From Geminicoccaceae bacterium (GTDB lineage: Bacteria; Pseudomonadota; Alphaproteobacteria; Geminicoccales; Geminicoccaceae): a stretch of DNA of 64,000 nucleotides. The stretch spans positions 62,001-126,000 of the forward strand of contig JACKIN010000008.1 in NCBI GenBank assembly GCA_020638495.1, read 5' to 3'. The translations under genes were made by a program, and so were the position numbers. How positions within the stretch are numbered: the first letter of the stretch is position 1; each line of letters opens with the position of its first letter. Positions 53,118-62,521 of this stretch are shown here, piece by piece. The notes beneath the pieces are model-generated. The model saw only the letters and a list, made by a program, of their open reading frames with translations, was not told the DNA's origin and searched no databases.

Positions 53118-54110
53118 ATGACGAGCCTGACCAGACGCGGCCTGATGGCGGCGACCGCCATTGCCGGTGTCGGCATCGCGGCACCGACGGTGCTCCGGGC
53201 GCAGGGCACGGTGATCCGCTGGGGCGAGATGCTGCCGGCGACGCATCCGCAGGCGCTGATGATCGACCGCATCGCGGCGACCGTGGCCGAGCAGTCGGAT
53301 GGCCGGATCGAGATCCAGAGCTTCCCGAACGGCCAGCTCGGCTCGGGCAAGGACATGATGGATTCGGTCGTGTCCGGGGCACTGGCGATGACCACCGACG
53401 GGGCGGCGGCGCTCGGCTCGCTCCTGCCGCAGCTCTCGGTGATCGAGGCGCCCTATCTCTGGCGCGACGCCGCGCACATGGCGAAGGTGGCCGACGCGCC
53501 GGTCTTCGCCAAGATGAACGACGACCTCGTGGCGCAGCGCGGGCTGAAGATGCTGGCCGTCACCTATTACGGCAAGCGGCACCTGACGACCGGCACCCGC
53601 GAGGTGCACACCGTGGCCGACATGGAGGGCTTCAAGCTGCGCGTGCCGCCGGTCGACACGTTCCGTGCGATGGCCGAGGCCTGGGGGGCGCAGGCGACGC
53701 CGATCAACTTCACCGAGCTCTATCTGGCGCTGAGCCAGGGGGCGGTGGACGGCCAGGAGAACCCGCTGCCGACCATCGCCAGCGCCAAGCTCAACGAGGT
53801 GCAGAAATACCTCGTGCTGACCGGGCACATCATCACGCCGCGCCTGGTGATCGCCAACAACGACTGGCTGAACGGGCTGGAGGAGGCGGATCGCGAGATC
53901 CTGGAGGGGGCGATCGCCGAGGCGGTCGCCTGGCAGGATGCCGAGCTGGCGAGCCAGGAGGCGTCGCTCCAGGGCACGCTCGAGCAGCAGGGCATGATCG
54001 TCATCGACCCCAATGTCGAGAGCTTCAGGAAGCCGGTGCTCGAGCAGCTCCCGCCCAAGTTCGTCGACAAGTGGGGCGAGGGCACCTGGGACGCCCTGGC
54101 GGCGCTCTGA
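53118..54110 (+). CDS. TRAP transporter substrate-binding protein (DctP family), cluster 2
   Basis: 330 residues. Tat- or Sec-like signal (TRRGLMAATAIAGVGIAAPT), then IRWGEMLPATHPQALMIDRI, QLGSGKDMMDSVVSGALAM and LYLALSQGAVDGQENPL. GGAGGAAGAG precedes the ATG. It starts the long operon ending at 60.9 kb. Confidence 0.92.
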   Translation: MTSLTRRGLMAATAIAGVGIAAPTVLRAQGTVIRWGEMLPATHPQALMIDRIAATVAEQSDGRIEIQSFPNGQLGSGKDMMDSVVSGALAMTTDGAAALGSLLPQLSVIEAPYLWRDAAHMAKVADAPVFAKMNDDLVAQRGLKMLAVTYYGKRHLTTGTREVHTVADMEGFKLRVPPVDTFRAMAEAWGAQATPINFTELYLALSQGAVDGQENPLPTIASAKLNEVQKYLVLTGHIITPRLVIANNDWLNGLEEADREILEGAIAEAVAWQDAELASQEASLQGTLEQQGMIVIDPNVESFRKPVLEQLPPKFVDKWGEGTWDALAAL

Positions 54111-54137
54111 CGGGCCCTGCCGCCCCGGCGTAGAGCC

Positions 54138-54611
54138 GTGCTCCCATCGCTCGCCCGCGTGGCGCAGCGGCTTCTGGAGGTCGCCGCCGTCCTCCTGCTG
54201 CTGGCCATGCTGGCGAGCGTCTTCCTCGGCGTCGTCTTCCGTCTCGCCAACCAGCCGCTGACCTGGTCGGACGAGATGGCGACGTATCTGCTGGTGTGGA
54301 CCGGCTTCGTCGGCTGGATCATCGCGGGCCAGCGCGGCAGCCATATCCGCATCACGGCGATCATCGGCCGGCTCCGGGGCACGCCCCTGATGCTGGCGGA
54401 GGTCGTCATCCAGCTCCTGGTGCTGGTCTTCGGGCTGATCCTGCTGACGCAGAGCTTCGGGCTGATCCAGCGCAATCTCGATGTCGAGTGGGTGAGCCTG
54501 CCGCTGTCGGTGGCGCTGGTCTACATCCCGATCCCGATCGCCGGCTTCGCCGTGGTGCTGCAGGCCGGAATCGAGATCCTTCGGCTGGTGCGCGAGAGGG
54601 CGGTCTCGTGA
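54138..54611 (+). CDS. TRAP transporter small membrane subunit (DctQ family), cluster 2
   Basis: 157 residues, four helices, with NQPLTWSDEMATYLLVWTGF between helices 1 and 2. GTG start, 27 nt after dctP. It overlaps dctM as GTGA. Confidence 0.9.
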   Translation: MLPSLARVAQRLLEVAAVLLLLAMLASVFLGVVFRLANQPLTWSDEMATYLLVWTGFVGWIIAGQRGSHIRITAIIGRLRGTPLMLAEVVIQLLVLVFGLILLTQSFGLIQRNLDVEWVSLPLSVALVYIPIPIAGFAVVLQAGIEILRLVRERAVS

Positions 54612-55903
54612 CGGCGATCATGGTGGAGATCCTGATCGTCTGGTTCGTGGCCCTGATGCTCGGCGTGCCGCTCTTCGCCACGCTGGGCCTGGCGTCCGCC
54701 GCCTTCGTCTGGCTCAACGGCATGCCGATCGACATCGTGCCGCAGAAGCTGGCGCAGTCGGTCAACTCCTTCCCGCTGCTCGCCGCCCCCCTCTTCATCC
54801 TGATGGGGGCGATCATGAACTCGGCCGGGATCACCGACCGGATCTTCGGCTTCGCCACGGCCTGCGTCGGCTGGGTCAGGGGCGGGCTCTGCCATGCCAA
54901 CATCCTGGCGAGCGTCATCTTCGCCGGCATGTCGGGCTCGGCCGTGGCCGATGCCGGGGGGGTGGGTGCCCTCGAGATCCGGGCGATGAAGCAGGCCGGC
55001 TACGACGCCGAGACGGCGGCGGCGATCACCGCGGCCTCGGCGACCATCGGGCCGATCATCCCGCCGTCCCTGCCGATGGTGATCTACGGGGTCAGCGCCG
55101 ACGTCTCGATCGGCGGGCTCTTCCTCGCCGGCGTGATCCCCGGGCTTTTGATGGCTGGCGCCCTCTCGGCCATGGTCGTGGTGATGGCGCGGCGGCGCAA
55201 CATGGCGCGCGAGCTCTTTCCGGGGCTGCGCGGGCTCTGGCTCGCCTACCGGCGGGCGCACTGGGCCTTGATGACGCCGGTGATCCTCTTCGGCGGGATG
55301 ATGGCCGGCATCATGACGCCGACCGAGGCGGCGGCGGTCGCCACGGTCTATGCCCTCTTCCTCGGGCTCGTGGTCTATCGCGAGCTCGATCTGCGCGAGC
55401 TGCCGAAGCTCATCGTCTCGACGGTCGAGGTGACCGGCATGGTGCTCGCGCTGGTCATGACGGCGGCAGCACTCGCCTGGTGCCTCTCGATCTCGCGCAT
55501 CCCGCAGACCATCACGCCGATCATCGTCGAGCATCTCGGCAACCCGCTGCTCTTCCTCCTCGCGGTCAACCTGCTGCTGCTGTTCATCGGCTGCTTCATG
55601 GAGGCGCTCGCCGCCATGCTGATCCTGATCCCGATCCTCACACCGGTCGCGGCCCAGCTCGGCATCGACCCGATCCATTTCGGCGTGATCTTCGTCCTCA
55701 ACCTGATGCTGGGGACCATCACCCCGCCGGTCGGGGTGGTGCTCTTCATCACCTCGCGGCTGGCGGGCATCAGCTTCGAGCGCATGTCGATCGCCATCGT
55801 GCCCTGGCTGATCCCGCTGCTCGTCGTGCTGGTGCTGCTGTCGCTCTGGCCGCCCTTGACGACCTTCCTCCCGGGGTTCTTTCTCGGCCGGCCGGGCTTT
55901 TGA
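54608..55903 (+). CDS. TRAP transporter large membrane subunit (DctM family), cluster 2
   Basis: 431 residues. Hallmarks FILMGAIMNSAGITDRIFGF, MSGSAVADAGGVGALEIRAM and TIGPIIPPSLPMVIYGVSAD. GTG at 54608 overlaps the dctQ stop; the longer frame is a shadow of dctQ. It is followed 48 nt later by the fructokinase gene. Confidence 0.92.
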   Translation: MTAIMVEILIVWFVALMLGVPLFATLGLASAAFVWLNGMPIDIVPQKLAQSVNSFPLLAAPLFILMGAIMNSAGITDRIFGFATACVGWVRGGLCHANILASVIFAGMSGSAVADAGGVGALEIRAMKQAGYDAETAAAITAASATIGPIIPPSLPMVIYGVSADVSIGGLFLAGVIPGLLMAGALSAMVVVMARRRNMARELFPGLRGLWLAYRRAHWALMTPVILFGGMMAGIMTPTEAAAVATVYALFLGLVVYRELDLRELPKLIVSTVEVTGMVLALVMTAAALAWCLSISRIPQTITPIIVEHLGNPLLFLLAVNLLLLFIGCFMEALAAMLILIPILTPVAAQLGIDPIHFGVIFVLNLMLGTITPPVGVVLFITSRLAGISFERMSIAIVPWLIPLLVVLVLLSLWPPLTTFLPGFFLGRPGF

Positions 55904-55951
55904 CCGGCGGTTCCTCCCGATGCGGGCGGGCGGCGAAGGAAGGGTGCGACC

Positions 55952-56914
55952 ATGGCTGATGTCCTCTGCTTCGGCGATCTTCTAATCGATTTCGTGCCGA
56001 CCGAAAGCGGCCTGCCGCTGAGTAGGGTCGAGACCTTTCGCCGGGCGCCCGGCGGGGCGGCGGCCAACGTCGCCGTCGGGCTCGGCCGGCTCGGGGTTTC
56101 GAGCGCCTTCATGGGCAAGGTCGGCGACGACGTCTTCGGCCATTTCCTCGCCGACACGCTGCGCGCCGACGGGGTCGATGTGGGGCCGCTCCGCTTCGAC
56201 GGTCGGGCCCGCACGGCGCTCGCCTTCGTCAGCCTCAAGGCGGATGGCGAGCGGGATTTCATGTTCTACCGCCACCCCTCGGCCGACATGCTGTTCACGC
56301 CGGGCGAGGTGGACGCGGGTGCGATCGAGGCGGCCTCGATCTTCCACTTCGACTCCATCAGCCTCGCCGCCGAGCAGCCACGCGAGACGGCGCTCTTCGC
56401 CGCCGATCGGGCGGTCGCGGCCGGCAAGCTGGTGAGCTTCGACGTCAACCTGCGGCTGCCGCTCTGGGGCGACGCCGACGCCGCCCGGGCCGGCATCCGC
56501 GACGGGCTGAAACGGGCCGCCGTCGTCAAGCTGAGCGACGACGAGCTCGAGTTCCTGATCGGCAACCGCGATCCCTCGGGCCTGCGCGACGCCCTCTGGC
56601 ACGACGGCATCCGGCTGCTCGTGCTCAGCATCGGCCGTGCCGGCTGCGTCGTCTTCACGGCCGAGGGCGAGTTCCGCGTGCCGAGCTTCGAGGTGAAGGC
56701 GGTCGACACGACCGGCGCCGGCGACGGCTTCGTCGCCGGCCTGCTCGCCGGCCTGCATGCCAGCCCGGGCGGCTTCGGCGACCGCGACGCCCTCTTCTCC
56801 GCCTGCCGCTTCGCCAACGCGGTGGGTGCCCTCACGACAACCGAGCGGGGGGCGATTCCGGCCCTCCCCGGACGCGATCAGGTCGAGGCGCTCGTGAACC
56901 GGTCCGGCCGATGA
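55952..56914 (+). CDS. PfkB-family sugar kinase, fructokinase-like
   Basis: 320 residues. CFGDLLIDFVPTESGLPLSR and RRAPGGAAANVAVGLGRLG are close to bacterial and plant fructokinases (ScrK-type). The second PfkB signature with catalytic Asp is DTTGAGDGFVAGL. 2-keto-3-deoxygluconate kinase is the main alternative, but the opening fits fructokinase better. It would phosphorylate the sugar imported by the TRAP system and feed it toward zwf. Confidence 0.85.
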   Translation: MADVLCFGDLLIDFVPTESGLPLSRVETFRRAPGGAAANVAVGLGRLGVSSAFMGKVGDDVFGHFLADTLRADGVDVGPLRFDGRARTALAFVSLKADGERDFMFYRHPSADMLFTPGEVDAGAIEAASIFHFDSISLAAEQPRETALFAADRAVAAGKLVSFDVNLRLPLWGDADAARAGIRDGLKRAAVVKLSDDELEFLIGNRDPSGLRDALWHDGIRLLVLSIGRAGCVVFTAEGEFRVPSFEVKAVDTTGAGDGFVAGLLAGLHASPGGFGDRDALFSACRFANAVGALTTTERGAIPALPGRDQVEALVNRSGR

Positions 56915-56938
56915 GCCGGGCCAAGTGGAGTTCAAAGG

Positions 56939-58423
56939 ATGAGCGCACGTCTCCTTCCGGTCGACCCGTTCGACCTCGTGGTGTTCGGCGGCACGGGCGA
57001 CCTCGCCATGCGCAAGCTGCTGCCGGGCCTTTATCATCGTGACTGCGACGGCCAGTTGCCGCCGGAGAGCCGGATCATCGGCGTATCGCGCGGCGACCTC
57101 GGCAAGAAGGCCTATGCGGAGGCGGTGGAGACGGCGATCCGGCGCTCGACCCCGGAAGAGCAGCTTCGCCCCGAGGTCGTCGACCGCTTCCTGAAGCGGC
57201 TGGAGCATGTCGCCATCGATGCCGCCGGCACCACCGGCTGGCGCAAGCTCGCGGCGCTCCTGCAGCGCAACGGCAAGAGCAACGGCATCCGGGTCTTCTA
57301 CCTCGCCACCGCGCCGGCGCTGTTCGGCCCGATCGCCCGCAACCTCGCCGCCAACGAGCTGATCACGGCCGAGAGCCGCGTCGTGCTCGAGAAGCCGATC
57401 GGTCGCGATCTCGACTCCGCCATGGCGATCAACGATGCGGTGGGGGCGGTCTTCGAGGAGCGGCAGATCTTCCGCATCGACCATTATCTGGGCAAGGAGA
57501 CGGTCCAGAACCTGGTGGCCTTGCGCTTCGCCAACGCGCTTTTCGAGCCCTTGTGGAACTCGGCGCACATCGACCATGTGCAGATCACCGTCGCCGAGAG
57601 CCTCGGCGTCGAGGGCCGGGCCGCCTATTACGACACCTCGGGCGCGCTCCGCGACATGGTGCAGAACCACATTCTCCAGCTCCTCTGCCTCGTCGCCATG
57701 GAGCCGCCGCACGTCTTCGCCGCGGAGGCGGTGCGCAACGAGAAGCTCAAGGTGCTCCGCTCGCTCAGGCCGATCGACAACGGCGACGTCACCACCAAGA
57801 CGGTGCGCGGCCAGTACCAGGCGGGTGCCGTCGGCGGGCAGGCCGTGCCCGGCTACCTCACGGAGCTCGACCGGCCGGCCTCGTCGACCGAGACCTTCGT
57901 CGTCATCAAGGCCGAGATCGCCAACTGGCGCTGGGCCGGGGTGCCCTTCTATCTCAGGACCGGCAAGCGCATGATGACGCGCCAGTCGGAGATCGTGATC
58001 CAGTTCAAGGCGCCGCCCTACTCGATCTTCGGCGAGGCCGGCGGTCCGCTCGATGCCAACCGGCTGGTCGTCCGCCTGCAGCCGGACGAGGCGGTGCGTC
58101 TCTTCCTCATGTCCAAGGACCCGGGCCCGGGCGGCATGCGCCTGCGCACCGTGCCGCTCAACCTCGCCTATGCCGACGCGTTCAACGTCCGCTATCCCGA
58201 TGCCTATGAGCGCCTGCTCCTGGACGTGGTGCGCGGCAATGCCACGCTCTTCATGCACAAGGACGAGGTGGAGGCCGCCTGGACCTGGGTCGAGCCGATC
58301 CTGCGCGCCTGGGAGGCCCGCAACGACCCGCCCAAGCCCTACACCGCCGGAAGCTGGGGCCCGTCCGCCGCGATCGCGCTGATCGAGCGCGACGGGCGCA
58401 ACTGGCTCGAGGACGCCGCCTGA
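56939..58423 (+). CDS. zwf: Glucose-6-phosphate dehydrogenase
   Basis: 494 residues. NADP site GGTGDLAMRKLLPGLY, substrate motif RIDHYLGKETVQNLVALRFA, C-terminal PIDNGDVTTKTVRGQY and SWGPSAAIALIERDG. First enzyme from glucose-6-phosphate into Entner-Doudoroff or pentose phosphate. It lies 24 nt after the kinase and 11 nt before edd. Confidence 0.96.
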   Translation: MSARLLPVDPFDLVVFGGTGDLAMRKLLPGLYHRDCDGQLPPESRIIGVSRGDLGKKAYAEAVETAIRRSTPEEQLRPEVVDRFLKRLEHVAIDAAGTTGWRKLAALLQRNGKSNGIRVFYLATAPALFGPIARNLAANELITAESRVVLEKPIGRDLDSAMAINDAVGAVFEERQIFRIDHYLGKETVQNLVALRFANALFEPLWNSAHIDHVQITVAESLGVEGRAAYYDTSGALRDMVQNHILQLLCLVAMEPPHVFAAEAVRNEKLKVLRSLRPIDNGDVTTKTVRGQYQAGAVGGQAVPGYLTELDRPASSTETFVVIKAEIANWRWAGVPFYLRTGKRMMTRQSEIVIQFKAPPYSIFGEAGGPLDANRLVVRLQPDEAVRLFLMSKDPGPGGMRLRTVPLNLAYADAFNVRYPDAYERLLLDVVRGNATLFMHKDEVEAAWTWVEPILRAWEARNDPPKPYTAGSWGPSAAIALIERDGRNWLEDAA

Positions 58424-58434
58424 AGGAGAAGAGG

Positions 58435-60267
58435 ATGACCAGCGAACTCCATGCGCGGCTCGGCGAGGTCACCGAGCGCCTCGCCCGCCGCAGCCACGAC
58501 CGCCGCCAGCGCTATCTGGACAAGATCAGGGCCGCCGCCAGCCGCGGCCCGAAGCGCGGCCATCTTTCGTGCGGCAACCTCGCCCACGGCTTCGCCGCCT
58601 GCGACGCGGGCGACAAGGCCGACCTGATGGGCGAGGCCAAGGCCAATATCGCCATCGTCTCGTCCTACAACGACATGCTCTCGGCGCATCAGCCGCTCGA
58701 GCGCTTCCCGGCGCTGATCAAGGCCGCCTGTCGCGAGGCCGGTGCGGTGGCGCAGTTCGCCGGCGGCGTGCCGGCGATGTGCGACGGGGTGACCCAGGGC
58801 CAGCCCGGCATGGAGCTCTCGCTCTTCAGCCGTGACGTCATCGCCATGGCGACCGCCGTGGCGCTGAGCCACGACATGTTCGACGGCGCCCTCTATCTCG
58901 GCGTCTGCGACAAGATCGTGCCGGGGCTGGTCATCGCCGCCCTATCCTTCGGTCACCTGCCGGCCGTCTTCGTGCCGGCGGGGCCGATGTCGTCGGGCCT
59001 GCCCAACGACGAGAAGGCGAAGGTCCGCCAGCTCTTCGCCGAGGGCAAGGTCGGCCGCGACCGGCTGCTCGAGTCCGAGGCCGCCTCCTACCACGCGCCG
59101 GGCACCTGCACCTTCTACGGCACGGCCAACACCAACCAGATGCTCATGGAGATCATGGGCGTGCATCTGCCGGGGGCCAGCTTCGTCAACCCCAACACGC
59201 CGCTCCGCGATGCCCTGACCAGCCACGCCGCGCGGCGGGTGACCGAGATCACCGCCATGGGCAACGCCTACACGCCGATCGGCGAGGTGATGGACGAGAA
59301 GGCCTTCGTCAACGGCGTCGTCGGGCTGCATGCGACGGGCGGGTCGACCAACCACACGCTGCATCTGGTCGCCATGGCCCGGACCGCCGGCATCGACCTC
59401 ACCTGGGACGACATGGCCGACCTTTCCGAGGTCGTGCCCCTGCTCTGCCGCATCTACCCGAACGGCCTCGCCGACGTGAACCATTTCCAGGCCGCCGGCG
59501 GCATGGGCTACCTGACGCGCGAGCTGCTCGGCGCCGGCCTGCTGCATGCCGACGTGCGCACGGTGGCGGGCGAGGGCGGGCTCGACCTCTATGCGAAGGA
59601 GCCCTTCCTCGAGGAGGGTCGCCTCGCCTGGCGGGACGGCCCTTCCGTCTCGGGCGACGCCTCGGTCCTGGCGACGGTGGAGAAGCCGTTCAGCCGGGAT
59701 GGCGGGCTCAAGCTGCTCGAGGGCAATCTCGGTCGGGCGGTGATCAAGGTCTCGGCGGTCAAGCCCGAGCGCCGCATGATCGAGGCGCCGGCCATCGTCT
59801 TCCACGACCAGAACGAGCTTTTGGCCGCCTTCGAGCGCGGCGAGCTCGAGCGGGACTTCGTCGCGGTCATCCGCTTCCAGGGGCCGACCGCCAACGGCAT
59901 GCCGGAGCTGCACAAGCTGACGCCGGCGCTCGGCGTGCTGCAGGACAAGGGCTTCAAGGTGGCGCTGCTGACCGACGGGCGGATGTCCGGTGCTTCGGGC
60001 AAGGTGCCGGCGGCCATTCACCTGACCCCGGAAGCCTGCCATGGCGGGCCGATCGCGCGGGTGAAGAACGGCGATGTGATCCGGGTGGATTCCGAGGCCG
60101 GCACGGTCGAGGCGCTGGTCGATGCGGCCGAATGGGAAGCGCGCGAGGTGGTGACGGCCGATCTTTCGCATTATCACGAGGGGCTCGGGCGCGAGCTCTT
60201 CGCCAGCCTGCGGGGCGCGGTCGGCACTGCCGACACCGGCGCCTCGGTCTTTGAATTCGCCGCCTGA
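58435..60267 (+). CDS. edd: 6-phosphogluconate dehydratase
   Basis: 610 residues. ILVD/Edd family with cluster and catalytic segments PAMCDGVTQGQPGMELSLFS, LGVCDKIVPG and AAGTCTFYGTANTNQM-type region (GTCTFYGTANTNQMLMEIMG). C-terminal DGRMSGASGKVPAAIHLTPE is family-typical. AAGGAGAAGAGG precedes the ATG. Produces KDPG. Confidence 0.96.
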   Translation: MTSELHARLGEVTERLARRSHDRRQRYLDKIRAAASRGPKRGHLSCGNLAHGFAACDAGDKADLMGEAKANIAIVSSYNDMLSAHQPLERFPALIKAACREAGAVAQFAGGVPAMCDGVTQGQPGMELSLFSRDVIAMATAVALSHDMFDGALYLGVCDKIVPGLVIAALSFGHLPAVFVPAGPMSSGLPNDEKAKVRQLFAEGKVGRDRLLESEAASYHAPGTCTFYGTANTNQMLMEIMGVHLPGASFVNPNTPLRDALTSHAARRVTEITAMGNAYTPIGEVMDEKAFVNGVVGLHATGGSTNHTLHLVAMARTAGIDLTWDDMADLSEVVPLLCRIYPNGLADVNHFQAAGGMGYLTRELLGAGLLHADVRTVAGEGGLDLYAKEPFLEEGRLAWRDGPSVSGDASVLATVEKPFSRDGGLKLLEGNLGRAVIKVSAVKPERRMIEAPAIVFHDQNELLAAFERGELERDFVAVIRFQGPTANGMPELHKLTPALGVLQDKGFKVALLTDGRMSGASGKVPAAIHLTPEACHGGPIARVKNGDVIRVDSEAGTVEALVDAAEWEAREVVTADLSHYHEGLGRELFASLRGAVGTADTGASVFEFAA

Positions 60268-60279
60268 AGGATGACTGCC

Positions 60280-60918
60280 ATGCTCACGACCGATGCCCTG
60301 ATGCGGCGTGCCCCGGTTATTCCGGTGATCGTGATCGACGACCTCACCACGGCCGTGCCGCTCGCCAAAGCACTGGTTGCGGGCGGGCTCGACGTGCTCG
60401 AGATCACGCTGCGCACGGCGGTGGCGCTGGATTCCATCCGGGCGATCATCGCCGAGGTGGAAGGTGCCATCGTCGGTGCCGGGACGGTGCGCGACCCGGA
60501 GCAGCTCGCCGCCGTCACGAAGCTCGGCTGCGCCTTCGCGGTAAGCCCCGGCTTCACGCCGAAGCTCCTCGATGCGGCCGATGATTCGCCCTGCCCGCTG
60601 CTGCCGGGTGCGGCCACGGCGACGGAGATGATGCAGCTCGCCGAGCGCGGCTACGACCGGCAGAAGTTCTTCCCGGCGGTGCCGGCGGGCGGGCTCGACT
60701 ATTTGAAGGCGGTGGCCTCGCCGCTCGCCGAGATCCGCTTCTGCCCGACCGGCGGCATCGACGCGGCCAGTGCTGCGGCCTTCCTCGCCCTCGGCAACGT
60801 GCTCTGCGTCGGTGGCTCCTGGGTGGCGCCGAAGGCGGCCGTCGCCGCCGGCGACTGGGCCGCCATCACGAGCCTCGCCGCCGCGGCCGTGCGTAGCGGG
60901 CGGCACGCGGGGAGCTGA
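60280..60918 (+). CDS. eda: KDPG aldolase
   Basis: 212 residues. EITLRTAVALDSIRAI and catalytic Lys in QKFFPAVPAGG, then IRFCPTGGIDAASAAAFLAL. ATG at 60280 has AAGGA 8 nt upstream; ATG at 60271 is an alternative in the same frame. Cleaves KDPG to pyruvate and glyceraldehyde-3-phosphate, completing the edd/eda pair. Confidence 0.95.
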   Translation: MLTTDALMRRAPVIPVIVIDDLTTAVPLAKALVAGGLDVLEITLRTAVALDSIRAIIAEVEGAIVGAGTVRDPEQLAAVTKLGCAFAVSPGFTPKLLDAADDSPCPLLPGAATATEMMQLAERGYDRQKFFPAVPAGGLDYLKAVASPLAEIRFCPTGGIDAASAAAFLALGNVLCVGGSWVAPKAAVAAGDWAAITSLAAAAVRSGRHAGS

Positions 60919-60985
60919 CCAGGCTCTTGCCGGGGGCTTCGGGTCCGTTCACCATGAGCGGGCCTGAACCAGCGTGGAGAGTGTC

Positions 60986-61429
60986 ATGCGCGCCGCGCTG
61001 CTCATGGCCGGTTGGGTCATGCTGGTCGCGCCGGGGTCGATCGGTGCGGCCAGTGCGGTCGAGCCGGGCCCTGTGACGCTGGAGGCGAGCGAGCTTGCGA
61101 CCATCGGCCGGCGCGCGGCGCCGCCACCGATATTGCCGGCGCCGGCGCCGCTCGTCATCGAGCCGCCGAGCTCGCCGCTCCCGGGGGTGCCCCGGCCGCC
61201 GACCACCGTGCTCGGGCCGAGCGAGCTCGGAGCCGTCGGTCGGCGCGTTCAGCCGGTGCCACTGCCGCTCGCCACACCGGCGCAGGTGGCAGCGCCGGTG
61301 ACCGTGGCGGCCGCCGCGTCGCCCGCTTTCGCCCGACCGGTGCCGCGTCCGGTCATGATGGCCATCGTGCAGCCGGCTGCCGGACCGGTCCGGCTCGATG
61401 CGACGGGGCTCTCGCTGATCGGGCCGTAG
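60986..61429 (+). CDS. Small exported Pro/Ala-rich protein with three degenerate LxxSELxxIG motifs
   Basis: 147 residues. Signal peptide (RAALLMAGWVMLVAPGSIGA), then LEASELATIGRRAAPPP, LGPSELGAVGRRVQPVP and a final LDATGLSLIGP, separated by Pro/Val/Ala linkers. GTG at 60974 in the same frame is another start. No known family. The linkers look disordered. Codingness rests on the signal peptide and repeated motif. Confidence 0.5.
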   Translation: MRAALLMAGWVMLVAPGSIGAASAVEPGPVTLEASELATIGRRAAPPPILPAPAPLVIEPPSSPLPGVPRPPTTVLGPSELGAVGRRVQPVPLPLATPAQVAAPVTVAAAASPAFARPVPRPVMMAIVQPAAGPVRLDATGLSLIGP

Positions 61430-61445
61430 GCGCCCGACGGCGCGC

Positions 61446-62510
61446 TCAGGCGGCGGCTTGGGCCGTGTCGCCGGCGAGGCGGGCGCTGATGGCGGCCCGG
61501 TCCAGCCCGGCGAGGCCGATCACCACGAGGGCGCCGAGCGGCGCCTCGCCCGGTGCCCAGGGGCGGTCGAAATAGCTCGCCACGCGGGCGCCGACCGCCT
61601 GCACGGCGAGCCGCATCGGCTTGCCCTCGACCACGGCGAAGCCCTTGACGCGCAGCACCTCGTGCGCCCCGGCCACGGCCCGGATGCGGGCCTCGATCTC
61701 GGCCGGCCGGGCGAGCGGCGGCAGGCTCACGACGAAGCTCTCGAAATCGTCGTGGTCGTGCTCGCCGCCGTCGTCGTGATGCGAATGGCGGCTCTCGAGA
61801 TCGTCCTCGGCAGCGGCACCCTGGCCGAGCAGGACGAGGGGATCGAGGGCGCCGTGGCTGGCCTCGACGATGTGGACGCCCGGGCGGAGATGTGCCCCCA
61901 CGGCTTCCCGCGCGCGGGCCTTGCCGGCCGCGTCCACCCGGTCGCACTTGTTGAGCACGACGAGGTCGGCGCAGCCCACCTGCTCCTCGAAGAGCTCCTC
62001 GAGCGGGCTTTCGTGGTCGAGGCCGGGATCGGCCGCCCGGGCCGCCGCCACGGCTTTCGGGTCGCTGGCGAAGAGCCCGGCCGCGGTCGCCTCCGCGTCG
62101 ACCACGGCGACGACGCCGTCGACCGTCACCTCGTTCCTGACGGCGGGCCAGGTGAAGGCCTTGACGAGCGGCTTGGGCAAAGCGAGCCCCGAGGTCTCGA
62201 TGACGATGTGGTCGGGGCGCTCGGGCCGATCCAGGAGCTTCTGCATGGTCGGCACGAAGTCGTCGGCGACGGTGCAGCAGATGCAGCCATTGGCCAGCTC
62301 GATCATGTCCTCCTCGCGGCAGCTCGGAATGCCGCAGCCCTGGATCAGGTCGCGATCGACGCCCTGGTCGCCGAACTCGTTGATGATCAGGGCGATGCGC
62401 CGGCCGCCGCTCTCCTCCAGCAAATGCCGGATCAGGCTGGTCTTGCCGGCGCCGAGGAAGCCGGTGACGATGGTGGCTGGGATCTTTTGCCGGTTCGCTG
62501 GCGTCGTCAT
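61446..62510 (-). CDS. cobW: CobW/COG0523 GTPase (cobalamin-associated metal chaperone)
   Basis: 354 residues. Walker A GFLGAGKTSLIRH, metal motif NGCICCTV (CxCC), switch and nucleotide motifs VVLNKCDRV, and a His-rich loop ESRHSHHDDGGEHDHDDFES. A cobalamin riboswitch upstream makes the B12-linked CobW subgroup likely. ATG at 62510 has GGAGAG 6 nt upstream; ATG at 62522, overlapping the upstream stop as TGATG, is an alternative. Confidence 0.9.
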   Translation of the reverse strand: MTTPANRQKIPATIVTGFLGAGKTSLIRHLLEESGGRRIALIINEFGDQGVDRDLIQGCGIPSCREEDMIELANGCICCTVADDFVPTMQKLLDRPERPDHIVIETSGLALPKPLVKAFTWPAVRNEVTVDGVVAVVDAEATAAGLFASDPKAVAAARAADPGLDHESPLEELFEEQVGCADLVVLNKCDRVDAAGKARAREAVGAHLRPGVHIVEASHGALDPLVLLGQGAAAEDDLESRHSHHDDGGEHDHDDFESFVVSLPPLARPAEIEARIRAVAGAHEVLRVKGFAVVEGKPMRLAVQAVGARVASYFDRPWAPGEAPLGALVVIGLAGLDRAAISARLAGDTAQAAA

Positions 62511-62521
62511 CGGGCTCTCCA

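Noticed and set aside
55982..58258. Minus-strand open frame of 758 codons antisense to fructokinase and zwf
   Set aside because: Spans two real genes in antisense, low complexity, no domains.
58942..60906. Minus-strand open frame of 654 codons antisense to edd/eda
   Set aside because: Shadow frame; Gly/Arg/Ala/His-rich with no family resemblance.
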